Shown here piece after piece: positions 17,847 to 29,800 of a DNA stretch of 64,000 nt. Under the pieces are notes generated by a model. The model made no database searches. It saw only the letters and a program-made list of their open reading frames with translations, and was not told the origin of the DNA. Numbering within the stretch: position 1 is the stretch's first letter; every line of letters begins with the position of its first letter. This DNA is from Vibrio fluminensis (GTDB lineage Bacteria > Pseudomonadota > Gammaproteobacteria > Enterobacterales > Vibrionaceae), in NCBI RefSeq assembly GCF_015278125.1, contig NZ_JADILO010000009.1:1-64000 (forward strand), read 5' to 3'. Both the position numbers and the translations under genes were made by a program.

Positions 17847-20800
17847 ATGAACGAAGAAGTTTCTATTGAAGGAGCCAAAGTAGTCAAAGTCATCGGAGAG
17901 GTGATTGCCATAGATAGCCGCGGTAACGCGCGGGAGTTAAGAGTGGGCGATCAACTGCGTGGCGATGAGGTTATTATCACTGCTCGTAATTCCAGTGTGG
18001 ATATATCAGAGCAGGTAGAAACCATTAACCTTGGTGAAAACTGTATTGCTTGTACCAATCAGCAAGGCAATGTACAAGGGGCGGTGGTTGACGGCACCAT
18101 AGACCTCGACCTGAGTCAAAATGGCGAGTTTAGCCTAGAGCAGATTGAGGCAATACAAGAAGCCATCTTAGCCGGGGAAGACCCAACGGCAATCTTGGAA
18201 GCTGCGGCCGCGGGGGGCGTATTAGGCTCTGCAAACGCGGGTTTTATTACGGTAGAGTTTAATAACCCTGAAGTCTTAGCGGAGACGTTTTTTGAAACCA
18301 GTGGGTTTCGACGAGAACAGATAGACGACCCCGAAGAAGATGCTAGAGCGACGGTTTTTGCCGCAGGTGGTGAGTCGATATCTGAATTGCTTGTTGAGGG
18401 AGACCTCGATGCCAGCGATGGCTATCCGACTTCAATCACTAATACCGTCTTAATCGAAGCCGGTGACCTACCGCTTGATGCGACCAGCTTTGTTCCCGAC
18501 CCAATTTCTCTCGCTGCCCTCCTTACCGAACTGAATAGTGATATCACTGCATCAGGACAAGATGTTACCTTCACTTACGATGCCAGCCAAAATGCGATTA
18601 TTGGTACTGTTGGTGCCGATGAAGTGCTTAAAATCGATATTGATACGACTAACCTTGGCAAGAACTTAGAACTCTCATTAACCACAACACTTAACCAGCC
18701 GATTGACCATGTACCGAGTGTTGGCGGTGGTAATGTTGCTCTCGTTGACGACAAAATTATCGTCTCATTTGATATCACAGGTACAGACAGCGGTGGTAAT
18801 GCGATTCGCTCACCGATTTCCGCTACAGTCACGATTGTTGATGGTGATGACCCTGATATTGCTCAAGTGCCAAGTGTGACCGTTAACGAAGCGAATTTGA
18901 CTGACGGTACTGATACTAATATTGCTGAAACCGTGAAAGGCAATATGGTCGACATGGGACTCGGCAGCGACCAAATCGAGCAATACCGTCTCGACATTAC
19001 ACAGTTTAACCAACAAGCGGCACTCAAGTCTCACGGGGAAACCATCACTATTACCGAAGTGGAGAATGGGGACTCGAGTTTTACCTACACAGGTGCCACG
19101 GCGTCAGGCTCAGTATTCACCATAGAGGTTGAGCCCAGTGGCGACTATACCTTTACTTTACTCGAGCCAATTGACCACGCGCAGGGTAGCGATTCAACCA
19201 CCATTAGTTTGCCTATTACCGCAACCGATTTTGATGGCGACACGGCACAAGGGTTACTGCCGATCATCATTCTTGATGATAAACCGCAGTTTACCGGATT
19301 TACTGGGCAAACTGAGGTTGATGAAGATGATCTAAGCACTTCAACAGTACCCGGTTCTGATCCAGACAAAGAAGCCACCCTAATCAGTGGAAACTTTGTG
19401 ATTGAACAAGGTGCAGATGGGGTTAAGAGTTACCAAATCGATACCACGTCACCGGATATAACTACGCTTAGTTCAGGTGGAGAGGCGCTGAAATGGAGTG
19501 ATGACTCACCAGTGCAAAGCGGTACGCAGTTTACTTATACCGCTGAAACTGCCTCTGGCGAACTCGTATTCACATTGATATTTGATACCAGTGACAACAG
19601 TTACCGCTTTGATCTCGTTGCGCCACTCGATCACCCAACGGGTGATGGTGAGAATGAATTAAAGCTTGGTTTTAATATCAGCGCCACTGATTTTGATAAT
19701 GATACGACTGCACCACAAACGCTGACGATTACGGTCAAAGATGATGTTCCTACTATCACCAATGTTGAGCCATTGAGTGTTGATGAAAATGATTTGCCAC
19801 AAGGGACAGACGGCTCAGGCAGTTTGACTGTCGGTGGAGACTTCACCACGACGCAAGGCTCAGATGGTGTAATTCTCTACCGCATTGATCCAACGACCAA
19901 CCCTGTTGATGGTTTAACTTCCGGCGGAGTGACGATTACGTTAGATGCGCCAGTGATTGACCCCGCAGACAACACTTACACCTATGTCGCGAAAGCGGGC
20001 GGTGCGGAAGTATTTGAATTAACGCTAAACGCCGATGGCAGCTATACCTTTGAACTCAAACAGCCTATCGATCATCAAGATGGCCAAGACAGTCAGCTGG
20101 TTAATTTTACTATTCAAGCGCAAGACCAAGACGGTGATCTAAGCTCGAGCGTGCTGCCTGTTACCATCAACGATGATTTGCCAGTGCTGAATGGTTTTAC
20201 CGGACAAACCGAGGTTGATGAAGATGATCTTAACACTAGCACTCATCAAGGTTCAGACTCGAGTAAAGAATCGACATCAATCACCGGCAACTTTGATATT
20301 AAAGAGGGTGCCGATGGGATCAAGAGCTACCAAATTGATACTGCCTCACAGGATCTTGCTAGCTTAAAGTCCGGTGGTGAAGCGCTGAAGTGGAGCGATG
20401 ACTCGCCAGCACAAAATGGAACACAATTTACCTATATTGCTGAGACTGCTTCTGGTGAAAACGTGTTTACCATGGTGTTTGATACCAATGACAACAGCTA
20501 CAGTTTTAGTTTAATCAAGCCACTGGATCACCCAACGGCTGATGGTGAAAATGATATCGAGATTAGTTTTGATATCAGTGCAACCGACTTTGATAACGAC
20601 ACCACCGACCCTAAAACGCTGACGATCACCGTTAAAGATGATGTTCCCGAAATCACTAACGTTGAGCCGCTCAGCGTTGATGAAAATGACTTACCTCAAG
20701 GCACTGATGGAACGGGTGATCTAATTGTCGGTGGCGATTTCACCACCACACAGGGTGCCGATGGCGTGGTGCTGTATCGTATAGATCCGACTACCAACCC

Positions 20801-23800
20801 TGTTGCTGGGATAGAATCTGGAGGGGTTGCACTTACCCTTGACCCGCCGACCATTGATGGCAACAACAATTACACCTATGTAGCCAAAGCGGGCACGGTT
20901 GAGGTGTTTACCTTAACGCTTAACGCAGACGGCAGTTATACCTTTGAACTGAAACAGCCGATTGATCATCCAGATGGTGAAGATAGTCAGTTGGTAAACA
21001 TTACGATTCAAGCACAAGACCAAGACGGTGACCTTAGCTCGATCGTATTGCCAGTCACAATTAATGATGATGCTCCAGTGATAAGTGGTTTTACCGGGCA
21101 AACACAAGTCGATGAAGACGATTTAGATAGCACGGCACATCAAGGCTCGGATCCTGACAAGGAATCCACGCTTATTACCGGTAACTTCGTCATTCAAGAG
21201 GGCGCGGATGGTGTTAAGAGCTATCAAATTGAGAGTACCTCACCAGATATTTCAACCTTAGAATCTGGCGGTGAAGCACTTAAATGGAGCGATGATTCTC
21301 CGGTACAAAACGGCACTCAATTTACCTACATCGCGGAGACTGTCTCAGGTGATGCAGTCTTCACTATGGTGTTTGATACTAATGGAAACAGCTACCAATT
21401 TGAATTGCTAAAGACGCTTGATCATCCTGAAGCTGACAACCAAAACGATATTGAAATTGGTTTTAATATCAGTGCTACTGACTTTGATAACGACACCAGC
21501 ACGGCTCAAACTCTTACCATTACTGTGGTTGATGACATTCCAGAGATCACCAACGTTGTGCCGCTTAGTGTTGACGAGAATGACTTGCCGCAAGGTACCG
21601 ATGGAACCGGCAGTCTTACTGCGAGTGGTAATTTCACCACCACCGAGGGCGCCGATAATGTCGTTTTGTATCGTATTGAGCCAAATACCAACCCGCTAGC
21701 GGGTATTGAATCTGGTGGTGTAGCAGTGACGCTCGATGCGCCAAGCATTGATAGTGACAATAACTACACCTATGTTGCTAAGGCTGGTGCGGCAGAAGTG
21801 TTTATCCTCACGCTCAAAGCGGATGGCAGTTATACCTTTGAGCTCAAGCAGCCGATTGATCACGCCGCTGGTGATGACAATCAACAGATCAATTTTACTA
21901 TCCAAGCACAAGATCAAGATGGCGATCTCAGCTCGATTGTATTGCCTGTGACGATTACGGATGACGCACCAATCATCAACGGCTTTACTGGTCAAACGGA
22001 AGTGGACGAAGATGATTTAAATACGGCTAATTTCGACGGTTCTGATCCGACAAAAGAGTCGACGGTCATTACGGGTAACATTGATATAGCACCTGGTGCT
22101 GATGGAATTAAGAGCTATCAGATTGATTCAACATCGCCAGATATCACCACGTTAAGTTCTGCTGGTGAAACGCTGAAATGGAGTGATGGCTCGCCAGTGC
22201 AAAATGGCACCCAATTTACCTATACCGCTGAGACGGTATCGGGAAATGCTGTGTTTACCTTAGTGTTTGATACTAGCGATAACAGTTACAGTTTTAGCTT
22301 GTTGCAGCCGCTCGATCACCCGACAGGCAATGGAGAAAACGATCTTGAGATTGGATTCAATATCTCTGCAACAGATGTGGACAACGATACGAGTGCGCCC
22401 GAAACACTGACGATCAAAGTAAAAGATGACATTCCTGAGATAACCAATGTTGAGCCGCTCAGTGTGGATGAAAACGATCTACCACAGGGAACAGATGGCT
22501 CAGGTGACTTATTGGTGGGTGGTGATTTCACCACGACACAAGGTGCGGATAATGTAGTGCTGTACCGAATCGACCCTAGCACCAATCCTGTTGCGGGTTT
22601 AGAGTCGGGCGGTGTGGCAATTACGCTTGACTCCCCGGTCATTGATCCGACAACCAATAGCTATACCTATACGGCAAAAGCTGGCACAGTTGAAGTGTTT
22701 AAGCTGACGTTAAATGCTGACGGAAGCTATACCTTTGAGTTAAAACAGCCGATTGATCATGCCGATAGCGAGAACAGTAAGCAGATTCAGTTTACCGTTC
22801 AAGCGCAAGACTTTGACGGTGATTTGAGCTCGATTATTCTGCCAGTCACCATTAATGATGATGCACCGACAATCGATAGTATTTCTAGCCCTGCTGATGT
22901 GGATGAGGATGATATTCCTACCGTAGGCTCAGATTCGACCCCGGAATCGAACTCGACCAGTGGTACATTTGCCTTTACCGCAGGTGCTGACGGGATTAAA
23001 TCGGTGGTGATTGCTAATCAAGATACCGTGTTAGATTCACTTACCTCGGGTGGTGAAGCTCTTAAGTGGAGTGATGGTTCGCCAGTTCAGGTCGGTAACC
23101 AGTTTACCTATACCGCAGAAACTGCATCGGGCGAGTCAGTGTTTACCGTCGTATTTGATATTGATACCAAAAGTTATCAGTTTACGCTGCTCAAAGCCCT
23201 CGACCATCCGGTCGATTTGGGTGACCCGCAAAACAGCCTATCCATTGGGTTTGAAGTTAGCGTGGTCGATTTTGATAACGACCAGAGCGCTTCACTGCCG
23301 CTTGACATCACCGTCATTGATGACATTCCGCAGATTAACTCGGCAGATCGCCTTAGTGTTAACGAAGATGATCTCAATGCGGGCTCAACGCCTGACGCAG
23401 CGGCTCTGACGGCGAGTGGTGATTTTAATACTACCCAAGGCGCCGACTCGGTCATCAAATATAGTCTTGAGTCCACCACTGATCCAGTTGCCGGGCTCAA
23501 ATCGGGTGGCGTTGATGTGACGATTGGCTCGCCAGTCATCGATGCAACTACTAACCAATATGTCTACACGGCGAAAGCTGGTAGTGTTGATGTGTTCGAA
23601 CTCACTCTTAACGCTGACGGTAGCTACAGCTTTAAATTACTGGCGCCAATTGACCATGCCGAGAACTCGGATTTAACGACCATCAGTTTCACCGTTGTCG
23701 CCGAAGATAAAGATGGTGATACCAGCAAGCAAACGGTATTTGTCGATATTAACGATGATAAGCCGTCACTGAGTGGTACGACTGGTGAGACCCGCGTGGA

Positions 23801-26800
23801 TGAAGATGATATTCCAGGCATTGGATCAGACGGCAGCAAAGAAAGCACTACCATTGATGGTCAGTTCACCGTGGTTGAAGGCGCGGATACCATCGCTGAA
23901 TACCAGATCACCAATCTAGATACGGTATTAGATCAACTCTCATCTGATAACCAAGGGCTAGTGTGGGATACAGTCATTGAATCTGGCAACACGGTGACGC
24001 ATACCGCGGTGACAGAGACTGGCGGTGACACGGTGTTTACTCTGGTTTTTGATACTGCTAACAATACGTATTCGTTTACGCTCGTTCAGCCGTTCGATCA
24101 TGCGCCTGGGCAAGGGCAAAACCTACAGCCGATTGATTTTGATATCAAAGCGGTGGACTTTGATGGTGATGAAACAGGCGAAACCACGTTAACCATCGAT
24201 GTGGTCGATGATGTACCGCGTATCGCTAACCGCAGCATTGAAGTCACAGAGGGTGAGACGAGCAGCACCAACGTTAATATGTTTGGTCGCCCAGGAGCGG
24301 ATGGCGCAGAAATCACCTTGGTCGAAGCCAACAGCACCGCAGACTCGCAAATTCGATTCCAACTAGCTGACGGCAGCTATGTGGAAAGCATTGATCCAAA
24401 TAGCACCACTACGACAGTGATGGTGGTAGAGATGCGTCCTGATGGTAGTGGTGGCTTTAATTACGAGCAACTCGGTTCACTGGAGATCCGCCCTGACGAT
24501 TCCCAGCGTGGTCGCTTCTTGTTTACGCCTGTTACGAATCTTGCTCATGATGGCGGCGAGCTTACCTTTAGTCTCAATGTCACAGCCACTGATGGTGACC
24601 AAGACACATCAGTGAAAACCTATACCGTGACCATCTTTGATAAAGATGCGGAAATAAAAACCGCTGAAGTGACGACGTTCGAAGATTCTGGACGTTCAGA
24701 TACGCTCACCTTTGATCCGGCAATTAACAACAGCAATGCCGAAGATAACCAAGGTGGTCTTGCGGTAGAACCAAGCAAAATTACCTTAACGGTTGATCTA
24801 TTTGATATCGATAACGATGAAAAAATCGGTGATGTGGTAATTGGACCGGGCACTTATAACGGTCAGTTCTATTTCTACGATGCCGCAACGTCGACTTACA
24901 AAGCGCTCACGGTACAAGCTGATGGTAGTGTATTGCTACCGAGTGGCGATGTGGTTCAAACCATTGGCAGCGATAACGTTGCTACGTTAAATAACCTCTA
25001 CTTTGTCCCAGACAGAAACTACTCATCCAGCGATGCAGGCTTTGATGTGCCGATTTCTGTTTCGATTTTAAATAGTGGCAGCACCGACCATACCGTGACG
25101 TCACAACTGCATATTGAAGTAGAAGCGGTCGCCGATATTGCAACTTGGAATTCGAGCAACACCCAAGACCGTTATTCAATTGTTGAAGATGATGCCAATG
25201 CGATACTCAAAATTCAGGCTGAAACCCAAGATGGGAGTAACCCCGAGAGTATTACTTATCGTTTAGAGGTGACCGCGGGTGAGGGGCAGTTTGTACTAGA
25301 AAATAGTGCAGGGCAGCCAATTGCGCAGTCTTCTCCGGGAGTGTACCTCATTGATGCCGCTGACATTAACGATGTGCAGGTAAACCCTGTGGATCATTTT
25401 GCCGGCGCGATTACTTTTGATGTTTATGCGGTGACAACAGAAGGGATCAATCCTTTAACGGGTAAAAATAGCGCAGAATCTGCAGTTCAAGAACTGGTGA
25501 TTAACGTTGCACCTAGTGCTGACCAAGGGTCATTCAGTGTTAGTCGCATCACCATTTTTGAAGATAATGCCGCGACGCAAGATACCGTCGATCCAGATAC
25601 CGATCATCTCGATTTTACCTTGGATAAAGTGATCACCTTAGGCACCACGGACGATATCGCCACGGTCGGTGATAACTCTGAAACGCAGTTTGTTGAGTTA
25701 ACCAATTTCGTTCAAGAAAATGGTGACCCGCTAGTGGGGTACGAAGTGCGCTGGATTGGCACTGGCAATAACCCAATTGTGGAGGTTTCACCAGGAGTTT
25801 ATCAGATCCCACAAGAAGCATTGCCATTTGTGGAAGTTCAGCCGCCATTGCACAGCAATGAGAACTTTAGCTTTGATGTACAAGGTTTTGTTAAAGATAC
25901 CGCGACGTTAATCGATCCTGCTGGTAACACGTACCAAGCGGTGGATATCAAGCCAATGGCAGATCCGAAAACCGTCAATGTGACAGTCAAAGGGGTTGCT
26001 GATATCCCATATTTGCCTGACGTGCCAGAGGAGCCAGCAACGGGACCGGAATTGGGTAAATGGTACCAATATGACGATGGCTCTGGGATTTTCGGCGCGC
26101 AAGTGACGATAGACGAAAGCACGGAGGCGAAAATAAGCTTCGCGGTATTGTCTGGTGAAGAGCAAGATGGTGTGGTTGATAAGTCAGAGTCTCTGTCTGC
26201 AATCTTAAGTAACATTCCCGACGACGTCGAACTGCTTGATGCGAATGGCGGGACCATCGACTTAGTGTATGTAGGTGAGGGACCAAATGGTTCCCTATAC
26301 CAAGCCAATATTACGCAAGATGAATACGACGCGGGTATTACCATTCGTCCTACAAAATACTCGACTGACGACATCATCATTGATGCCAAAGTGATTGTTA
26401 CAGAAAACGATGGTCACGTGCGTGAGATTGATGGCAAGTTAAGAGTTAACATTGAGCCAGTGATTGAAGCCGGTGGCGCGACGCACACTTATGACGCCTC
26501 GGTGACTGGTCGTGAAGATACCTTTATCAAAGTGCCATGGAATGTTACTGCCGATCCGGACAATGCGCCTGATAGTCAGCCGACGGCTAATGGCAGAGAC
26601 TACGAATACGTTACCAAAGTTGTGATTGAAGGCTTCCCTCCTGGCAGTGAAGTTGAAATTAACGGTCAAGCTTGGGGGGACTTCTCTGGCGCAACTTTTG
26701 ATGGCGCTACCCTGACGATAACCGGCTTAGATCAATCGACAGCGGCACCAATTATTAGTGTTAAGCCGCCAGAGGATTCAAGTACAAACTTCCCGTTGAA

Positions 26801-29800
26801 AACGACCGTTACGATTCAAGAGATTGATGAAGACGATCCGACTTTGATTAAAACGGCAGATGTGAAAGGTGATATCACGGTGGTGGTGAACCCTGTCGTT
26901 GAGCAAGATGGTACGCTGCGTATTGAAGATAAAGATGGTAACCCCGTTACTGTGATTCGTGATGATCCGAACCCGAACGATGCAGTCAATGGCGATGGTA
27001 AAATTGCCTTTACCATCAATGACAAAAATGGCGATGCCAATGTTGTCGTTTTTGAAGATTTAGACCCAAGCTCAGATGAAGTTGTTGACCAAGTCGTGGT
27101 GCGCTTTAAAGTGCCGCCAGGTGAAGATTTTGATGATGTGATGGACCAGCTGTATGTCTTCGGTGGCATCAACAATGGTGACGGTTCATGGACCATTATT
27201 GACGAAGAAAACTTCACCATTTCAGCTCCGGACGGTTTGAAATACAGCACTTCGGCGACTGAAAACACCATCGGCGTTGAGTTTGTCACGCAAGTTATCG
27301 ACAAAGGCGATGAAAATGAAGGTAGCGCGCCAAGGGAAGTGAGCACAACGATTGATTTAGTTTTCCCAGAATCGGTGACACCGGCCCCAAGTGTTGCCGC
27401 TGAGATAGATGAGGTGACGCTCACTGAGGATCCGAGCGCGATAGTGATTGGCACTGAAGACAATGTCTTTGATGTGAGCTCGCAGCTGTCAAAAATCTTT
27501 CAATTGGAACCAAATACCGCTGATACGGTGCCTGATCAGGTGACGGTCGTGATTGCAGTAGCTGACATTCCGGATGAAGTGAAAGGGCTACAAATAGGCG
27601 GTGCACAATATGACTTTGCTAACGAGCTATATATATTCCAAGGTTCGGTTGATGCAAATGGTGTTCTGACATTCCCGCCAGGTCTAACGTTTACCACGCC
27701 AGATGATTACGCAGGCGATTTCCTTATCCCTATGACAGTGGTAACGACAGATACTCAGTCAGGGGATGAAAACTCGATATTGTATAAAGTACCTGTTGCG
27801 GTTAGCCCATTGGTGGATGTGCCAGTCACTGGGCAACCGGATGGCGGCACAGCGCAGCCGAGTGATAATGATGTCACCCCTGCGGTTGGCGTCAGCGCGA
27901 CATCGGTAGAAAAAGGCACAGGGGCGCAAGTTGCTGGTGAAGCGTTAGAAGATAATCTGATTAAGTTAGCCGTTGATATCGATCTTGCCGACCAACGCAA
28001 TGCGACCAATGAGGGGCGTGAAGTTCTCACTAAAGTCGAAATTGAATTAGTTGATAGCGATTTAGGCTATTTTGCTGATGTGAATGGTCAGCCACTTTCA
28101 GCCACTGAACCAGGTAAGTTGGTGATTGAATCGACCGATCCTGCGGTTATCGAAGCGGCGCTTCAAGAGATCTATTTTGTACCGAAAGAGAATTACCCTA
28201 CTGGCAACAATAACAACACCGTAGATATTAAGGTAACCGGTACCATTACCGATCAAACCGACTTTGACCAAACATCGACAACTGAGACGCCGGATTCGCA
28301 AGCAGACCTAACTTTCAGTAAAGAAGCATCATTCGAAATCACTCCAGTTCTCGATCCTATCACTGCGCCTGATGGCAATAATGTCGTTGTCGTGGGTGAT
28401 GAAGATACAGATATCGATTTGAGTGCTGGTGGTTCGGGACTAACCATCGCGCTAAATGATACCGATGGCTCAGAAGTGTTCTTATCGGTCAAGCTAACGG
28501 GCTTACCAGATGACTTTATCGTAAACAGCTCGTCGAGTGATTTCGTGGTTAAGAACAATGGTGGTGGTGAATGGACGATTCAATTGAATAATCCAAACGT
28601 GACTAGCATTGATCTGTCGGATATCACGATTAAGCCTGCGGCGAACTTTAGCGGCAAGGCTGATATTGGTATTGTGGTGTATACGCAAGAGAAGCTGTTG
28701 GGTGTGCCCGTTGAACATACCGGACAGTTCCAAATCGATGTGACGCCAGTTGGGGATGTGGTCGATACTGATCCAGTGGCAAGCGTCTCGGGCAATGAGG
28801 GCGAGAATATTGACATCGCCATCAACGCCAGCGTGACGGATAAAGTTGATTTGCTGCCAGGTGAAGCAAGCCAAGACCAACCAGAGACTCTGCTTGTAAC
28901 GGTAGAAAACGTCCCTGATGGCGGCGAAATTTACTTCCCTGATGGCACGACACTGGCAACCAACCTTGGCGGTGGCGTTTGGCAGCTAGAGGTCAATGCC
29001 CAGTCATTAGATAAAATTGTGTTTAATTCCGGTGAACAAAACCAAGGTACGTGGAACCCTGACTCTTTGACTATCAAAGTTCAGTCGGTTGATACTAAGT
29101 ACAATGGCGATAAGTTCTTGGGGCCAGTGAGTGAGTTTGAAGTCGGCGTGACGGTTGAGGCTGTGAATGATAGACCATACTTTGAGGGTATTGGCGATCT
29201 GCAAACCGAGGAAGATACTACTGTTGCGGTGAAAGGCTTCACCATCAACGATATCGATGCCACACTGGACGACCCAAGCGCTAACTACACGCTGACGTTA
29301 ACCGTCGACAGTGGCACACTTACGCAAGATGCTACGGTAGCAGCAGCGAATGGTTTAACCGTGACCATCACAGGTGGCAACACGATTGAGATTCAAGGTA
29401 CGGTTGCGGAGATAAACAAAGCATTGGGCGAAGATTTGGTGCTGTTTACCCCAGCGTTAAATAGCAACAATCTGATTGATCCTGATGGTGTCAAAGTCAC
29501 TGCAACTGTGAATGACAACGGCAACCTTGGTTTAGTTGATGGCACGCCAGCGACCGACAATGAGAATCAGGCAGAGTTTGTTATCAATGTTTCTGAGCTT
29601 AACGATAAGCCGAACGCAGTAGACGTTAATCTAGGCACGATTGATGAAGACAACTCGATTCAAATTAGCCCTTCACAATTGATTGGTCCAGGGCTCAGTA
29701 CTGACCCTGATCCGGAAGGACAAACACTGATCATTAAATCGATGAGTGTTCCTGCCGAGCAAGGCACGATTGTTGAGAATAGCGATGGTACTTGGACGTT

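Noticed and set aside
18870..24220. CRISPR array or satellite DNA
   Set aside because: Repeats are ~895 bp, in frame, and encode T1SS-143 modules.
26816..27463. 215-codon minus-strand open frame inside the adhesin gene
   Set aside because: Ser/Thr-rich complement of repeat codons, no ribosome-binding site, inside a well-supported gene. Same for 25838-26389 and the others antisense to the adhesin.
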